In this document: piece after piece, positions 18,067-31,140 of the stretch | Numbering within the stretch: position 1 is the stretch's first letter | How the letters are laid out: each line of letters begins with the position of its first letter | The notes under the pieces: model-generated | The model's database searches: none | Told to the model about the DNA's origin: nothing | Seen by the model: the letters and a program-made list of their open reading frames with translations, nothing else | Position numbers and translations under genes: made by a program | Source: Paenibacillus tarimensis | GTDB taxonomy: Bacteria > Bacillota > Bacilli > Paenibacillales > Paenibacillaceae | Direction: 5' to 3' | NCBI RefSeq assembly: GCF_021532315.1 | Contig: NZ_JAKGAO010000029.1 | Location: 1-64,000 of the forward strand | DNA length: 64,000 nucleotides

Positions 18067-18609
18067 TTATTTCTTCTTACCTGCTTTACCTTCTTTACGA
18101 AGGATCCGTTCGCCTTCATACTTGATACCTTTGCCCTTATAAGGTTCAGGCTCACGTACGGAGCGGATTTTGGCAGCTGTTGCGCCGACAAGTTCCTTGT
18201 CGATGCCTTTAACGATGATCTTCGTGTTGGAAGGTACCTCGAATTCAATACCTTGCTCAGCAGCGATTTCGACTGGGTGAGAGTAGCCAACGTTCAGAAC
18301 TACTTTCTCCCCTGTCTTATTTGCACGGTAACCAACGCCCACTAGCTCGAGGGATTTGGTGAAACCTTCTGTAACACCGCTGACCATGTTGGCAACGACA
18401 CTACGGGTTGTTCCATGCAGGGAACGGTGAAGCTTATTGTCAGAAGGACGTTCGATCGAAATTTCGTTTTCACCAACGACTACCTTCATATCCTTATGAA
18501 GCTCGCGGGTAAGCGTACCTTTCGGTCCTTTAACTGTAATAACAGAGTTGTCCAGGGTAATGTTTACGCCGTTAGGCACCTGGATCGGTTTGCGGCCAAT
18601 ACGTGACAT
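18067..18609 (-). CDS. rplF: 50S ribosomal protein L6
   Basis: A 180-residue L6 near the factor-binding site of the 50S subunit. It begins [15 protein letters not shown] and has the signature [14 protein letters not shown] near the C-terminus. GGAGG precedes the ATG by 7 bases. Confidence 0.98.
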   Translation of the reverse strand: MSRIGRKPIQVPNGVNITLDNSVITVKGPKGTLTRELHKDMKVVVGENEISIERPSDNKLHRSLHGTTRSVVANMVSGVTEGFTKSLELVGVGYRANKTGEKVVLNVGYSHPVEIAAEQGIEFEVPSNTKIIVKGIDKELVGATAAKIRSVREPEPYKGKGIKYEGERILRKEGKAGKKK

Positions 18610-18639
18610 GGTGACACCTCCAATCGTTGTAACTTCTTC

Positions 18640-19038
18640 TTACCAAACGTAGCAAACGACTTCGCCGCCAGCTTTCGCTTGACGTGCTGCTTTATCGGTC
18701 ATAACCCCTTTGGAAGTGGAAATGATCGCAATTCCGAGTCCGCCCAGTACGCGAGGGATCTCAGTTGATTTCGTGTACACGCGAAGTCCCGGTTTACTGA
18801 TGCGCTTCAGTCCGGTGATAACGCGCTCGTTGTTCGGGCCGTATTTCAGGAAAATACGGATAATCCCTTGTTTGCTGTCCTCAATGAATTCAGCGTCACG
18901 AATGAAGCCCTCGCTCTTCAGAATTTCGGCGATTTGCTTCTTAATGTTCGAAGCGGGCATCTCCACGGTCTCATGACGTACAGTATTCGCGTTACGAATA
19001 CGGGTCAGCATATCTGCAATCGGATCAGACATAACCAT
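18640..19038 (-). CDS. rpsH: 30S ribosomal protein S8
   Basis: A 132-residue S8, a primary 16S rRNA binder and in other bacteria the translational repressor of the spc operon. It begins [18 protein letters not shown] and ends GGEVVCYVW, the same length as in B. subtilis. AAGGAGG lies 10 bases upstream of the ATG. Confidence 0.98.
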   Translation of the reverse strand: MVMSDPIADMLTRIRNANTVRHETVEMPASNIKKQIAEILKSEGFIRDAEFIEDSKQGIIRIFLKYGPNNERVITGLKRISKPGLRVYTKSTEIPRVLGGLGIAIISTSKGVMTDKAARQAKAGGEVVCYVW

Positions 19039-19069
19039 TATTCGAAAACCTCCTTCCCGGTCTAGCTGA

Positions 19070-19255
19070 TTACCAGCTCGCTTTTTTAACGCCAGGGATC
19101 TGGCCTTTGTATGCTAACTCACGGAAACAAATCCGGCAGATTTTAAACTTTTGAAGAACGGAATGCGGACGGCCGCAACGTTCACAGCGCGTATAAGCAC
19201 GCACTTTGAACTTCGGGGTACGTTGCTGCTTCACTTTCATCGAAGTTTTTGCCAC
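19070..19255 (-). CDS. rpsN: 30S ribosomal protein S14, zinc-binding type (type Z)
   Basis: A 61-residue short S14 with two CxxC pairs (CERCG and CRICF) for zinc, the C+ form found in the spc operon of Firmicutes. The start is a GTG at 19253-19255 with GGAGG 9 bases upstream. Many Bacilli encode a second, zinc-free S14 elsewhere; none is in the window. Confidence 0.97.
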   Translation of the reverse strand: MAKTSMKVKQQRTPKFKVRAYTRCERCGRPHSVLQKFKICRICFRELAYKGQIPGVKKASW

Positions 19256-19279
19256 TTGGTTACACCTCCTAGAAGTGGA

Positions 19280-19822
19280 TTACTTCGCGAACGGCATACC
19301 CAATTGGGTCAGCAGCTCACGAGCTTCTTCGTCCGTTTTTGCCGTCGTGACGATGACGACGTCCATACCGCGCGTTTTATCAACTTTATCATACTCGATC
19401 TCAGGGAAGATCAATTGTTCCTTGAGGCCCAGTGTATAGTTACCGCGTCCATCAAACGCTTTGGTCGAAACACCACGGAAGTCACGTACACGTGGAAGCG
19501 AAATGTTGAACAGCTTATCGAGGAAGTAATACATGCGCTCACCGCGCAGGGTCACCTTCACACCGATTGGCATATTCTCACGAAGCTTAAATCCAGCGAT
19601 GGATTTCTTCGCGCGTGTTACAACTGGCTTTTGGCCGGCGATTTGTTGAAGTTCATCAACAGCTACGTCCAGAACTTTGGAGTTTGCTACCGCTTCGCCA
19701 ACACCCATGTTGATAACAACCTTCTCAACCTTCGGCACTTGCATTACCGTGGAATAGTTGAATTTCTGCATCAGAGCAGGCGTGATTTCGTTTAGAAAAC
19801 GATCTTTCATTCTTGCAGCCAT
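19280..19822 (-). CDS. rplE: 50S ribosomal protein L5
   Basis: A 180-residue L5 that anchors 5S rRNA and forms the B1b bridge to S13. It has the diagnostic [26 protein letters not shown] and [15 protein letters not shown] segments. The ATG follows GGAGG at 10 bases. Confidence 0.98.
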   Translation of the reverse strand: MAARMKDRFLNEITPALMQKFNYSTVMQVPKVEKVVINMGVGEAVANSKVLDVAVDELQQIAGQKPVVTRAKKSIAGFKLRENMPIGVKVTLRGERMYYFLDKLFNISLPRVRDFRGVSTKAFDGRGNYTLGLKEQLIFPEIEYDKVDKTRGMDVVIVTTAKTDEEARELLTQLGMPFAK

Positions 19823-19852
19823 GAATCATGGACCTCCTTTCCGCTATGCAAA

Positions 19853-20206
19853 TTAGTCGATTACCTCGCCGGATTTCTTAGCAATCCGAACCTTCTTGCC
19901 GTTGCTTTGCACTTGGTAGCCGATACGAGTCGGTTTGCCGCTCTTCGGATCAATGTGCATCACGTTCGAAACATGGATCGGCGCTTCCTGCTCAATAATT
20001 CCGCCTTGCGGATTTTGCTGGGAAGGACGCGTATGCTTCTTCACCATGTTCACGCCTTCGATAAGTACGCGATTCTCACGCGGATAAGCTGCGATAACGC
20101 GGCCTTTTTTACCTTTATCCTTGCCCGTGATGACGATAACGTTGTCGTCCTTCTTCACGTGCAGCTTGTTGTTGTGCGATTCCAGAACTTTTTTGAGTCT
20201 TGGCAT
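19853..20206 (-). CDS. rplX: 50S ribosomal protein L24
   Basis: A 117-residue L24, an assembly initiator of the 50S subunit. It has the KOW motif ([17 protein letters not shown]) and the [15 protein letters not shown] segment. It is slightly longer than the B. subtilis protein. GGAGG precedes the ATG. Confidence 0.98.
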   Translation of the reverse strand: MPRLKKVLESHNNKLHVKKDDNVIVITGKDKGKKGRVIAAYPRENRVLIEGVNMVKKHTRPSQQNPQGGIIEQEAPIHVSNVMHIDPKSGKPTRIGYQVQSNGKKVRIAKKSGEVID

Positions 20207-20267
20207 TTGTTACACCTCCTGCGTGCGTCTGCACTCAAGCATTTATCGAGTTCCCGTCTGTACGGGA

Positions 20268-20636
20268 TTAGATGACTTCTGGTGCCAGCGATACGATCTT
20301 CATGAAATCCTTATCGCGAAGCTCACGGGCAACTGGTCCAAAGATACGAGTACCACGTGGGCTCTTATCTTCCTTCACTACTACAGCAGCGTTCTCGTCG
20401 AACGAGATGTAAGAACCGTCTTTACGGCGAACCGTACGCTTCGTGCGAACGATAACAGCTTTGACTACGTCGCCCTTTTTGACAACGCCACCTGGTGTTG
20501 CGGATTTTACAGAACAAACAATCAAATCACCGATATGACCGACACGACGTCCCGTACCACCCAGCACACGAATACACATCAATTCTTTAGCGCCGGAGTT
20601 GTCAGCGACAGCCAAACGTGTAAATGGTTGAATCAT
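20268..20636 (-). CDS. rplN: 50S ribosomal protein L14
   Basis: A 122-residue L14, conserved in length, at the subunit interface. It begins [20 protein letters not shown] and has [26 protein letters not shown] is 8 bases upstream of the ATG. Confidence 0.99.
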   Translation of the reverse strand: MIQPFTRLAVADNSGAKELMCIRVLGGTGRRVGHIGDLIVCSVKSATPGGVVKKGDVVKAVIVRTKRTVRRKDGSYISFDENAAVVVKEDKSPRGTRIFGPVARELRDKDFMKIVSLAPEVI

Positions 20637-20680
20637 GTTAAGGTCCTCCTTTCGGAAAAATGCTTAATGACACGCAAATC

Positions 20681-20944
20681 TTAAAGGATAACTGCTTCTT
20701 CAACGATCTCAACGAGTCTGAAGCGTTTGTCCTTGGAGAGCGGACGAGTTTCCATAATCTTAACAACGTCGCCGATCTTAGCTTGGTTGTTCTCGTCATG
20801 CGCCTTGAACTTCTTCGTGTATTTGATGCGCTTGTGGTAAAGATCATGCTTTTTGTAAGTTTCCACCGCTACCACGATAGTTTTGTCCATCTTGTCACTT
20901 ACAACTTTACCGATTTGTACTTTACGTGCGTTGCGTTCACTCAT
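20681..20944 (-). CDS. rpsQ: 30S ribosomal protein S17
   Basis: An 87-residue OB-fold S17, a primary binder of the 16S 5' domain. The start is the ATG at 20942-20944 ([12 protein letters not shown]), with GGAGG upstream; 14 earlier open codons lack support. Signature: [19 protein letters not shown]. Confidence 0.98.
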   Translation of the reverse strand: MSERNARKVQIGKVVSDKMDKTIVVAVETYKKHDLYHKRIKYTKKFKAHDENNQAKIGDVVKIMETRPLSKDKRFRLVEIVEEAVIL

Positions 20945-20996
20945 GTTTTTCCTCCTTCCTGAAGGCGAGGTATTCCATCTATTCAATATCTATTAA

Positions 20997-21197
20997 TTAG
21001 CTGGTGATACCCAGTTCACGTTCACGGATTACCGTTTTGGCACGAGCTATTTCTTTCCGAACATCGCGGATGCGAGTCGGATTGTCAAGCTGACCGGTGG
21101 CCAATTGAAAACGAAGGTTGAACAGCTCTTCCTTGAATCCTGCGATCTTTTGTTCAAGCTCAGCAGTGGTAAGGTTGCGGAATTCACTTGCTTTCAT
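20997..21197 (-). CDS. rpmC: 50S ribosomal protein L29
   Basis: A 66-residue helical-hairpin L29 at the tunnel exit near the SRP and trigger-factor docking site. The ATG at 21195-21197 lies inside the rplP gene (14-base overlap), with GGGTGG 8 bases upstream, so translation is probably coupled to rplP. Signature: [19 protein letters not shown]. Confidence 0.97.
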   Translation of the reverse strand: MKASEFRNLTTAELEQKIAGFKEELFNLRFQLATGQLDNPTRIRDVRKEIARAKTVIRERELGITS

Positions 21198-21621
21198 TTG
21201 CTTCACCACCCACTTCTTCACGTTTCACGAACTTCGTCTTTACAGGAAGCTTGTGAGCCGCCAGACGCATAGCTTCACGTGCGATTTCCTCTGACACGCC
21301 AGCAAGTTCGAACATTACTTTACCTGGTTTAACTACCGCTACCCACTTCTCAACGTTACCTTTACCGCTACCCATCCGGACTTCGAGAGGCTTCTGGGTG
21401 ATTGGCTTAGCAGGGAAGATCTTAATCCATACTTTACCACCACGGCGGATGTAACGAGTCATGGCAATACGAGCGGATTCGATCTGACGGTTAGTGATCC
21501 AGCCTGGCTCAGTTGCCTGAAGACCAAACTCGCCGAAATGAACTTCCGTACCGCCTTTGGCACGGCCTCTCATGTGGCCGCGTTGTTGCTTACGATGTTT
21601 TACACGTTTTGGTACCAACAT
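21184..21621 (-). CDS. rplP: 50S ribosomal protein L16
   Basis: A 145-residue L16 close to the A-site tRNA elbow. It begins [15 protein letters not shown] and contains the [18 protein letters not shown] and [17 protein letters not shown] segments. GGAGG precedes the ATG. Its 3' end overlaps rpmC. Confidence 0.98.
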   Translation of the reverse strand: MLVPKRVKHRKQQRGHMRGRAKGGTEVHFGEFGLQATEPGWITNRQIESARIAMTRYIRRGGKVWIKIFPAKPITQKPLEVRMGSGKGNVEKWVAVVKPGKVMFELAGVSEEIAREAMRLAAHKLPVKTKFVKREEVGGEANESK

Positions 21622-21623
21622 GA

Positions 21624-22289
21624 TTAGTTGCCTCCTTCCTGGATGGCAGCTTTCTTCTTCGACGGAAGGATTTCACCACGGTAGATCCATACCTTTACGC
21701 CAATGCGGCCGTAAGTTGTATGAGCCTCTGCCGTACCATAATCGATATCGGCACGGAGTGTATGCAGAGGCACTGTGCCTTCGCTGTAGCCTTCAGTACG
21801 TGCGATTTCCGCACCGCCAAGACGTCCGCTTACCGAGGTTTTGATTCCCTTCGCGCCTGCACGCATCGTACGCTGCAGCGCTTGTTTCATAGCGCGGCGG
21901 AACGAGATACGACGTTCAAGCTGCTGTGCGATGCTTTCTGCTACGAGGATAGCGTCCAGATCCGCTTGTTTGATTTCAGAAATGTTGATGTGTACTTTCT
22001 TGCCGTTAGTAATCTTAGCAAGCTCTGTACGAAGGTTCTCAACCTCCGAGCCGCCTTTACCGATTACCATACCAGGCTTGGCTGTATGAATTGTTACGTT
22101 AACGCGGTTAGCTGCACGCTCAATCTCAATGCGGGAAACAGCCGCGTCCTTCAATTTATTCTTAAGGAACTCACGAATTTTCACGTCTTCCAGGAGCAGA
22201 TCGCCGAAATCTTTACCGGCGTACCATTTGGATTCCCAATCCCGGATGATCCCGATACGAAGACCGACCGGATTTACCTTTTGACCCAC
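21624..22289 (-). CDS. rpsC: 30S ribosomal protein S3
   Basis: A 221-residue S3 at the mRNA entry tunnel. It has a KH domain ([20 protein letters not shown]) and the C-terminal [12 protein letters not shown] segment. The start is a GTG at 22287-22289 (protein begins [13 protein letters not shown]) with GGAGG 8 bases upstream; 28 earlier open codons are part of the rplV-rpsC junction and are not the start. Confidence 0.97.
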   Translation of the reverse strand: MGQKVNPVGLRIGIIRDWESKWYAGKDFGDLLLEDVKIREFLKNKLKDAAVSRIEIERAANRVNVTIHTAKPGMVIGKGGSEVENLRTELAKITNGKKVHINISEIKQADLDAILVAESIAQQLERRISFRRAMKQALQRTMRAGAKGIKTSVSGRLGGAEIARTEGYSEGTVPLHTLRADIDYGTAEAHTTYGRIGVKVWIYRGEILPSKKKAAIQEGGN

Positions 22290-22302
22290 ACGTTTTCCCT
22301 CC

Positions 22303-22638
22303 TTATTTTTCGGATACCACCAAAGTAATGTGGCTGGTTCTCTTGTTGATCCGGCTTGCACGTCCCATTGCACGAGGGCGGAAACGTTTCATAGTTGGAC
22401 CCTGGTTTACAAAAACTTGCGATACCACCAATTTGTTAACGTCCATTTGGTAGTTATGCTCTGCATTTGCGATAGCCGAGTTCAGAAGCTTCTCAACAAC
22501 AGGAGATGCCGACTTTGGCGTGTGACGCAGAATCGCAATTGCTTCACCAACCTGCTTACCGCGGATCAAGTCCACAACCAGTTGAGCTTTCCGAGGAGCG
22601 ATGCGGACATGGTTAACGCTGGCTTTAGCTTGTTGCAT
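22303..22638 (-). CDS. rplV: 50S ribosomal protein L22
   Basis: A 111-residue L22 whose beta-hairpin lines the peptide tunnel. The hairpin region [18 protein letters not shown] is intact, with no sign of a macrolide-resistance deletion. It begins [24 protein letters not shown] precedes the ATG. Confidence 0.98.
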   Translation of the reverse strand: MQQAKASVNHVRIAPRKAQLVVDLIRGKQVGEAIAILRHTPKSASPVVEKLLNSAIANAEHNYQMDVNKLVVSQVFVNQGPTMKRFRPRAMGRASRINKRTSHITLVVSEK

Positions 22639-22682
22639 GGTTGAACCTCCTCTCTTACGTGTAGAAAATCATAACCGGCAGA

Positions 22683-22964
22683 CTATCTTCTGCCTGTTTT
22701 CTTGTCGTCGTCTGTATGGCCTTTGTACGTACGCGTAGGCGCAAACTCGCCCAGCTTATGTCCGACCATATCTTCCGTTACATAAACCGGAACATGCTTA
22801 CGACCGTCATAAACAGCGAAAGTGTGTCCGATGAACTGCGGGAAAATCGTAGAACGACGGGACCAAGTTTTGATAACGACTTTCTTATTCGTTTCGTTCA
22901 AATCTTCGACTTTTTTCAGAAGGTAGCCGTCAATAAACGGACCTTTCTTCAAACTGCGACCCAT
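22683..22964 (-). CDS. rpsS: 30S ribosomal protein S19
   Basis: A 93-residue S19 of the 30S head. It begins [16 protein letters not shown] at the ATG at 22962-22964, with GGGAGG upstream; six earlier codons are open. Signature: HNG-like [19 protein letters not shown]. Confidence 0.98.
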   Translation of the reverse strand: MGRSLKKGPFIDGYLLKKVEDLNETNKKVVIKTWSRRSTIFPQFIGHTFAVYDGRKHVPVYVTEDMVGHKLGEFAPTRTYKGHTDDDKKTGRR

Positions 22965-23042
22965 GGGTGTTCCTCCCTTCAAGCTTGCTTGTTATCGTTC
23001 ACGCCGCCTCAGGCGGCCTGAGGCGCACTGACTGAACGGTTA

Positions 23043-23873
23043 TTATTTCGTACGGCGACGAATAATATATTGGCTGGAAGCCTTCTTCTTCTTACGAGTC
23101 TTGAAACCGAGTGTCGGCTTACCCCATGGAGACATCGGAGATTTACGTCCGATTGGAGCACGGCCTTCACCACCACCGTGAGGGTGATCGTTAGGGTTCA
23201 TGACGACACCGCGAACTTCTGGGCGCTTACCGAGCCAACGGCTACGGCCGGCTTTACCGATTTTCACGAGCTCGTGATCCTCGTTACCAACAGTACCGAT
23301 TGTTGCACGGCAAGTTTTCAGAATACGGCGCATTTCGCCGGAAGTAAGACGGATTACAACGTAATCATCTTCCTTACCGAGAAGTTGAGCTTCAGTACCT
23401 GCAGCGCGAACCAGCTGTCCGCCCTTGCCTGGCTTCATCTCAATGTTGTGGATAACTGTACCAACAGGAATATTCTCGAGTGGAAGTGCGTTACCAACTT
23501 TGATGTCAGCGCCAACTCCGGACATTACCTGATCGTTTACCTTCAGGCCTTTTGGAGCAATGATGTAACGCTTCTCGCCATCTGCATAATGCAGCAATGC
23601 GATGTTCGATGTACGGTTTGGATCGTATTCAATTGTCGCTACGCGAGCTGGAATGCCGTCCTTGTTCCGTTTGAAGTCGATAACACGGTATTTACGCTTG
23701 TGACCGCCGCCATGGTGACGAACCGTGATTTTACCTTGGTTGTTGCGACCTGCTTTCTTGTGAAGAGGCGCAAGCAACGATTTCTCCGGTTGATTCGTGG
23801 TGATCTCTTCAAATGTCGATACAGACATACCACGACGGGCCGGCGATGTCGGTTTATACTTCTTAACTGGCAC
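23043..23873 (-). CDS. rplB: 50S ribosomal protein L2
   Basis: A 276-residue L2 close to the peptidyl transferase centre and needed for subunit joining. The universally conserved histidine segment [16 protein letters not shown] is present. The start is a GTG at 23871-23873, with a GGAGGG site upstream ([15 protein letters not shown]). Confidence 0.98.
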   Translation of the reverse strand: MPVKKYKPTSPARRGMSVSTFEEITTNQPEKSLLAPLHKKAGRNNQGKITVRHHGGGHKRKYRVIDFKRNKDGIPARVATIEYDPNRTSNIALLHYADGEKRYIIAPKGLKVNDQVMSGVGADIKVGNALPLENIPVGTVIHNIEMKPGKGGQLVRAAGTEAQLLGKEDDYVVIRLTSGEMRRILKTCRATIGTVGNEDHELVKIGKAGRSRWLGKRPEVRGVVMNPNDHPHGGGEGRAPIGRKSPMSPWGKPTLGFKTRKKKKASSQYIIRRRTK

Positions 23874-23890
23874 TAGATTTCCCTCCTTAC

Positions 23891-24184
23891 TTATACGGAT
23901 GCTTCGAAGAATTCGAGCTCTTTACTGTCATCGCTCAATTGAACGATCGCTTTCTTCCATTCGGAAGTATATCCGGAATGACGGCCATAACGCTTTGGCT
24001 TAGCCGGCATACGCAATGTATTAACACTAACAACCTTCACTTTGAAGATTTGTTCGATAGCAGCTTTAATTTCGGTCTTGTTAGCACGGAGATCAACTTC
24101 AAACACATAACGCTTGTTAATCATGAAGTCGCTCGTTTGCTCCGTGATGACCGGGCGCTTGATAATATCGCGTGGATCTTTCAT
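23891..24184 (-). CDS. rplW: 50S ribosomal protein L23
   Basis: A 97-residue L23 at the tunnel exit, the docking site for trigger factor and SRP. Its ATG (24182-24184) overlaps the rplD stop by one base (TAATG), and the AGGAGGTG site lies inside the end of rplD. Signature: [16 protein letters not shown]. Confidence 0.98.
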   Translation of the reverse strand: MKDPRDIIKRPVITEQTSDFMINKRYVFEVDLRANKTEIKAAIEQIFKVKVVSVNTLRMPAKPKRYGRHSGYTSEWKKAIVQLSDDSKELEFFEASV

Positions 24185-24807
24185 TACGCAAGCACCTCCT
24201 GTACTTTCTCGACTGCTTCTTTCGTGATGACCAGCTTGTCGTAGGACAATACATCCAGAACATTAATACCGTCTGCAGCGACGAACTTAACACCTGGAAT
24301 ATTGCGAGCCGACAACGCAACGTTATCTTCGTAGTTAGCCGTAACAACCAGTGCCTTGCGGGCAACCTTGAGGTTGTTCAGGATCTCTGCGAATTCTTTC
24401 GTCTTCGGCTGTGCCATTGCAAGTTGATCCAACACGATAATCTCATTATCGATCACTTTAGAAGACAGTGCGGATTTGATTGCCAGACGGCGAACTTTTT
24501 TAGGAAGCTTAAAACCGTATTTCCGCGGAGTTGGGCCGAATACTGTACCGCCACCAACCCATTGCGGGGAACGGATACTACCTTGACGTGCACGACCCGT
24601 ACCTTTTTGTTTCCAAGGCTTGCGGCCGCCACCACGCACTTCAGAGCGTCCTTTCGTCTTATGCGTGCCTTGACGCTCAGCTGCTTGCTGAAGCAGTACT
24701 GCACTATGAAGGACGTGAACGTTTGGCTGGATACCGAATACGCTGTCTGACAGTTCGAATTCACCAACCTGCGAACCGCTCACGTTGAAAAGTGCTACTT
24801 TTGGCAT
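24184..24807 (-). CDS. rplD: 50S ribosomal protein L4
   Basis: A 207-residue L4 with the extended tunnel loop ([20 protein letters not shown]) intact. In E. coli, L4 represses its own operon. In Bacillales the S10 operon has a distinct leader, present here at 25855-25915. GGAGG precedes the ATG. Confidence 0.98.
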   Translation of the reverse strand: MPKVALFNVSGSQVGEFELSDSVFGIQPNVHVLHSAVLLQQAAERQGTHKTKGRSEVRGGGRKPWKQKGTGRARQGSIRSPQWVGGGTVFGPTPRKYGFKLPKKVRRLAIKSALSSKVIDNEIIVLDQLAMAQPKTKEFAEILNNLKVARKALVVTANYEDNVALSARNIPGVKFVAADGINVLDVLSYDKLVITKEAVEKVQEVLA

Positions 24808-24833
24808 TTCATGTTCCTCCTTTCTTCAGTCTA

Positions 24834-25457
24834 TTATTTCTTCACCGTAGATTTAATTTTTACGAAGCTGTTCTTCGCACCGGGAATTGAGCCTTTAACG
24901 AGAATTACGTTGCGCTCTGCATCCACACGTACAACTTCGAGATTTTGGATCGTAATCGTCTCGGAACCCATGTGACCCGGAAGACGCTTGCCTTTAGGCA
25001 CGCGGTTCGCTTGAATAGAACCCATGGAACCTGGTCCGCGATGATAACGGGAACCGTGAGACATCGGTCCAGTACTTTGTCCCCAACGCTTAATAACGCC
25101 GGCAAAGCCTTTACCTTTCGAAATACCCGTTACGTCAACAAATTCGCCCTCAGCGAACAAGTCAGCCTTCAGTTCTTGGCCAACTTCATAGTCGCCGATT
25201 GTAATACCGCGAATTTCACGAACGTAGCGCTTAGGAGCCGTGTTGGCTTTTTTAGCGTGGCCGATTTCCGGCTTGATCGCTCTCTTCTCTTTTTTATCAG
25301 AGAAGCCTACCTGGATAGCTTCGTATCCATCGTTTTCTTGGTCTTTCTTCTGAAGAACAACGCAAGGACCTGCTTCGATAACCGTTACTGGCACCACGTT
25401 GCCTTCAGGTGTAAACACTTGCGTCATACCAAGCTTTTTGCCTAAGATACCTTTCAT
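24834..25457 (-). CDS. rplC: 50S ribosomal protein L3
   Basis: A 207-residue L3 that reaches the peptidyl transferase centre. It begins [15 protein letters not shown]. The conserved loop [19 protein letters not shown] shows no obvious pleuromutilin-type change. A GAGGTG site lies upstream of the ATG. Confidence 0.98.
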   Translation of the reverse strand: MKGILGKKLGMTQVFTPEGNVVPVTVIEAGPCVVLQKKDQENDGYEAIQVGFSDKKEKRAIKPEIGHAKKANTAPKRYVREIRGITIGDYEVGQELKADLFAEGEFVDVTGISKGKGFAGVIKRWGQSTGPMSHGSRYHRGPGSMGSIQANRVPKGKRLPGHMGSETITIQNLEVVRVDAERNVILVKGSIPGAKNSFVKIKSTVKK

Positions 25458-25500
25458 GTTGACACCTCATTTCCTTTCATACGTAAAATAATCTCTTCTA

Positions 25501-25915
<415 letters not shown>

Positions 25916-25946
25916 ATCATCGCAACGTCGCAGACCAACAGTCAAT

Positions 25947-25975
25947 ATTATATCGAATTGACCAGGCGAATGCAA
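25947..25975 (-). promoter_or_regulatory. Sigma-A promoter of the S10 operon
   Basis: On the minus strand TTGCAT (25970-25975) and a perfect TATAAT (25947-25952) have a 17 bp spacer. It lies upstream of the S10 leader and downstream of the tuf terminator. The intervening 25976-26125 is AT-rich with no gene. Confidence 0.85.
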
Positions 25976-26125
25976 CATTTTTTTATACTTTATCGGCAAT
26001 TCCTGTATTTGGTTATAATTAAAGCTATAACCGCAGCTTAATGGTCAACCCATTTCCCCTCATATGAGAATGATACACCCAGTAACTCATATATAATAGT
26101 AGAAACTAATTCACGAATCAATAAC

Positions 26126-26158
26126 TAAAAAGAAGCTCCCGCCTAAGCGGAAGCTTCC
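26126..26158 (-). terminator. Terminator of tuf
   Basis: The minus strand forms GAAGCTTCCGC / GCGGGAGCTTC around a 4-base loop, then a short U-run. It is 29 bases after the tuf stop and separates the str and S10 operons. Confidence 0.85.
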
Positions 26159-26187
26159 GATCACGATGCGGCTAGAGCCGCGTCGAA

Positions 26188-27378
26188 TTATTTTTGAATT
26201 GTTGCTACAGCGCCAGCGCCTACAGTACGGCCGCCTTCGCGAATCGCGAAGCGAGTACCTTCTTCGATAGCGATTGGAGCAATCAGCTCAACCGTTACCG
26301 TGATGTTATCGCCAGGCATTACCATTTCGCTGCCTTCTGGAAGGTTGATGATACCCGTTACGTCAGTTGTACGGAAGTAGAACTGCGGACGGTAGCCAGT
26401 GAAGAAAGGCTTATGACGGCCACCTTCTTCTTTGGTCAGAACGTAGATTTGTGCTGTGAAGTTCGTGTGAGGCTTAACGGAACCTGGCTTAGAAATAACT
26501 TGGCCACGCTCGATGTCCTTACGCTCAACACCACGAAGCAGTGCACCGATGTTGTCGCCGGCTTGAGCGGAGTCAAGCAGCTTACGGAACATCTCAACGC
26601 CCGTACATACGGACTTGCGAGTTTCTTCAGCCAGACCAACGATTTCAACCTCGTCGCCCACTTTAACTGTACCACGCTCAACACGGCCAGTTGCAACTGT
26701 ACCACGACCAGTGATTGTGAATACGTCCTCGACAGGCATCAGGAAAGGCTTGTCAGTGTCGCGCTCAGGAGTTGGGATGTAAGTATCGATTTGCTCGAAC
26801 AGCTCAACGATCTTGTCAGCCCAAGGTCCGTCTGGGTTTTGCAGTGCTTCACGAGCTGCACCACGGATGATTGGAGTGTCGTCACCTGGGAACTCATATT
26901 CGTTCAGCAGGTCGCGCACTTCCATCTCAACCAGTTCAAGAAGTTCTTCGTCTTCAACCATGTCGCACTTGTTCAGGAATACGACGATGTAAGGAACGCC
27001 TACCTGACGGGAGAGCAGGATGTGCTCACGCGTTTGTGGCATTGGGCCGTCAGCTGCGGATACTACGAGGATAGCGCCGTCCATTTGTGCTGCGCCGGTG
27101 ATCATGTTTTTAACATAGTCGGCGTGGCCTGGGCAGTCTACGTGTGCGTAGTGACGGTTAGGTGTTTCATATTCTACGTGAGCTGTGGAGATTGTGATAC
27201 CGCGCTCGCGCTCTTCTGGTGCTTTGTCGATTTGGTCAAATGCAATAGCTGCACCGCCGTATTTCTTGGAAAGAACGGTAGTGATCGCAGCAGTCAGAGT
27301 CGTTTTACCATGGTCAACGTGACCGATCGTACCAATGTTAACGTGCGGTTTGTTACGTTCAAATTTAGCCTTAGCCAT
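26188..27378 (-). CDS. tuf: Elongation factor Tu
   Basis: A 396-residue GTPase that delivers aminoacyl-tRNA. The G motifs are GHVDHGKTT (18-26), DCPGHADY and NKCDMVED; domains 2 and 3 follow ([16 protein letters not shown], and the C-terminal [15 protein letters not shown]). GGAGG precedes the ATG. It is the last gene of the str operon and terminated at 26126-26158. Confidence 0.99.
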   Translation of the reverse strand: MAKAKFERNKPHVNIGTIGHVDHGKTTLTAAITTVLSKKYGGAAIAFDQIDKAPEERERGITISTAHVEYETPNRHYAHVDCPGHADYVKNMITGAAQMDGAILVVSAADGPMPQTREHILLSRQVGVPYIVVFLNKCDMVEDEELLELVEMEVRDLLNEYEFPGDDTPIIRGAAREALQNPDGPWADKIVELFEQIDTYIPTPERDTDKPFLMPVEDVFTITGRGTVATGRVERGTVKVGDEVEIVGLAEETRKSVCTGVEMFRKLLDSAQAGDNIGALLRGVERKDIERGQVISKPGSVKPHTNFTAQIYVLTKEEGGRHKPFFTGYRPQFYFRTTDVTGIINLPEGSEMVMPGDNITVTVELIAPIAIEEGTRFAIREGGRTVGAGAVATIQK

Positions 27379-27415
27379 TGAACTTAATCCTCCTTAATAT
27401 TGGAAAATGTATGTG

Positions 27416-27459
27416 TGGGCCAAGCGCGCGCATCACAAGTGTAACGCTGCGCTGGGCCA
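27416..27459 (-). other. Hairpin in the fusA-tuf spacer
   Basis: The minus strand can pair TTGGCCCAGCGC-GCG with CGCGCGCTTGGCC over a 10-15 base loop. There is no U-run, so it is not a simple terminator. It may be a processing or stability element between fusA and tuf. Confidence 0.4.
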
Positions 27460-27497
27460 AATGCAACTCTTAAGGTATAGATATTGGAAGAACCGGA

Positions 27498-29573
<2,076 letters not shown>

Positions 29574-29602
29574 GATCATGTCTCCTTTCGTCTCTTAAAA
29601 TC

Positions 29603-30073
29603 CTACCAACGATAATGAGCAAACGCTTTGTTGGCTTCTGCCATTTTGTGCGTGTCTTCGCGCTTCTTCACCGATGCGCCAGTGTTGTTCGATGCATCGA
29701 TGATTTCTGCTGCCAAACGCTCTTCCATCGTCTTCTCGCCGCGGTTGCGGGAGTAGTTAACGAGCCAACGGAGTCCGAGCGATGTACGACGTTCCGGCTT
29801 AACTTCGATTGGCACCTGATAGTTTGCACCACCAACACGGCGGGCTTTCACTTCAAGTACTGGCATAATATTCTTGATGGCAGCTTCAAACACTTCCATC
29901 GGGTCTTTACCCGTACGTTCCTTGATGACATTGAATGCATCATAGAGAATCGTTTGGGCAACACCGCGCTTGCCGTCGATCATAATGCGGTTGATCAGAC
30001 GTGTTACCAGCTTGCTGTTGTACACCGGATCCGGAAGCACATCACGTTTAGGTACTGGTCCTTTGCGTGGCAT
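29603..30073 (-). CDS. rpsG: 30S ribosomal protein S7
   Basis: A 156-residue S7, the primary organiser of the 30S head. It begins [21 protein letters not shown] and has the [21 protein letters not shown] segment. GGGGGA precedes the ATG. Confidence 0.98.
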   Translation of the reverse strand: MPRKGPVPKRDVLPDPVYNSKLVTRLINRIMIDGKRGVAQTILYDAFNVIKERTGKDPMEVFEAAIKNIMPVLEVKARRVGGANYQVPIEVKPERRTSLGLRWLVNYSRNRGEKTMEERLAAEIIDASNNTGASVKKREDTHKMAEANKAFAHYRW

Positions 30074-30122
30074 GAGGATGTCCCCCTTTCTTAAATGTTT
30101 GTTACCGGGTCACCCCGGTTTA

Positions 30123-30542
30123 TTACTTTTTCTCTTTCGGACGCTTCGCGCCGTACTTCGAGCGAGCTTGTTTACGGTTGTTAACACCTGCGGTATCAAG
30201 CGCACCGCGTACGATGTGGTAACGAACACCCGGAAGGTCTTTAACCCGGCCTCCGCGGATCAGAACCACGCTGTGCTCCTGTAGATTGTGACCGATACCT
30301 GGAATGTAAGCTGTAACCTCTACGCGGTTCGTCAGACGAACCCTCGCGTATTTCCGCAGAGCGGAGTTAGGCTTCTTCGGAGTCATCGTTCCTACACGAG
30401 TGCATACACCGCGCTTCTGCGGCGAGCTAAGGTCCGTGCTTTCACGTTTCAGTGCGTTAAAACCTCTTTGAAGTGCCGGCGATTTCGACTTAACTACTTT
30501 CGCTTGACGGCCCTTGCGTACGAGCTGATTGATTGTTGGCAT
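30123..30542 (-). CDS. rpsL: 30S ribosomal protein S12
   Basis: A 139-residue S12 in the decoding centre. The streptomycin loop [11 protein letters not shown] and the second loop [12 protein letters not shown] appear wild type. It begins [12 protein letters not shown] with an AAGGGGG-like site upstream. Confidence 0.98.
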   Translation of the reverse strand: MPTINQLVRKGRQAKVVKSKSPALQRGFNALKRESTDLSSPQKRGVCTRVGTMTPKKPNSALRKYARVRLTNRVEVTAYIPGIGHNLQEHSVVLIRGGRVKDLPGVRYHIVRGALDTAGVNNRKQARSKYGAKRPKEKK

Positions 30543-30629
30543 GCTGCCACCCCCTTCCTTTGATAAATCAATTTACGCTCACCTTTTTAAGCCCACAGAT
30601 CCAGGTGGTTCATAAAGAAACAAACGAAA

Positions 30630-30666
30630 GTTTTTGCCTAATGCCTTAATGGCTTATAGCAAAAAC
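30630..30666 (-). terminator. Hairpin between the L7Ae-like gene and rpsL (attenuator-like)
   Basis: The minus strand pairs GTTTTTGC with GCAAAAAC, with inner GCC/GGC pairing, followed by TTTCGTTTG. It lies 14 bases after the L7Ae-like stop and upstream of rpsL, so it could reduce read-through into the str operon. Confidence 0.5.
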
Positions 30667-30679
30667 AAGAAGTTCCTTA

Positions 30680-30907
30680 TTATTCATCAGGGATCATTGC
30701 GGCCATGGCGGCTCCGACGTCAATGCCGCAGGTCTCCCCGAGGATTTCCATCGATTCAACCCATACGATCTCGACTCCGGCCTCAGCACACAAGTCGATA
30801 ATCCTGCCTGTGATCCGCGGATCTGCATCTTTGGCAACCAAGACTCGTTCAGCAATCTGCTGTTCTACCATCCTAGTTGTCTGCTTTGTGCCAATCTTGT
30901 AAGGCAT
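30680..30907 (-). CDS. rplGB: L7Ae-like ribosomal protein (YbxF family)
   Basis: A 75-residue member of the L7Ae/L30e/S12e/Gadd45 family. In B. subtilis, YbxF binds kink-turn RNAs and the ribosome and sits, as here, between rpoC and rpsL. The compact alpha/beta fold pattern is visible (ERVLVAKDADPRITGRII, CAEAGVEIVWVESM, LGETCGIDVGAA). GGATGAGG precedes the ATG at 30905-30907. Confidence 0.9.
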   Translation of the reverse strand: MPYKIGTKQTTRMVEQQIAERVLVAKDADPRITGRIIDLCAEAGVEIVWVESMEILGETCGIDVGAAMAAMIPDE

Positions 30908-30961
30908 GGAACCTCATCCTTTCAAACAAGCACAGGACCACCCTTTTAGGCACACTTCGAT

Positions 30962-30991
30962 ATAATAGCACCACTGCTTGTAGAATGTCAA
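30962..30991 (-). promoter_or_regulatory. Promoter of the L7Ae-like gene and str operon
   Basis: A consensus TTGACA (30986-30991) and TATTAT (30962-30967) are separated by 18 bp on the minus strand, in the gap after rpoC. No other promoter was noted before rpsL. Confidence 0.7.
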
Positions 30992-31052
30992 GGTAATAAC
31001 CCTATGCCTGAAAATATTTTTTCTAATAGCTGATAGTATCCGGACGAAAGTA

Positions 31053-31084
31053 CGGCCGGGCAGGAATAAACCTGTACCCGGCCG
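31053..31084 (-). terminator. Hairpin after rpoC
   Basis: A GC-rich stem, CGGCCGGG / CCCGGCCG with inner CAGG/CCTG, lies 57 bases after the rpoC stop. The following bases are TACTTTCG, so termination may be partial. Confidence 0.5.
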
Positions 31085-31140
31085 CCAAACAGTCCAATGC
31101 AAGAGATCTGTTACACTCTCAGTAACAGCGAAGTTTTTTA

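Noticed and set aside
26194..27381. Long plus-strand frame antisense to tuf (395 codons)
   Set aside because: It is an exact shadow of the highly biased tuf codon usage, with no ribosome site and no recognisable protein. Similar antisense frames over fusA, rpoB, rpoC, rplB and clpC were rejected for the same reason.
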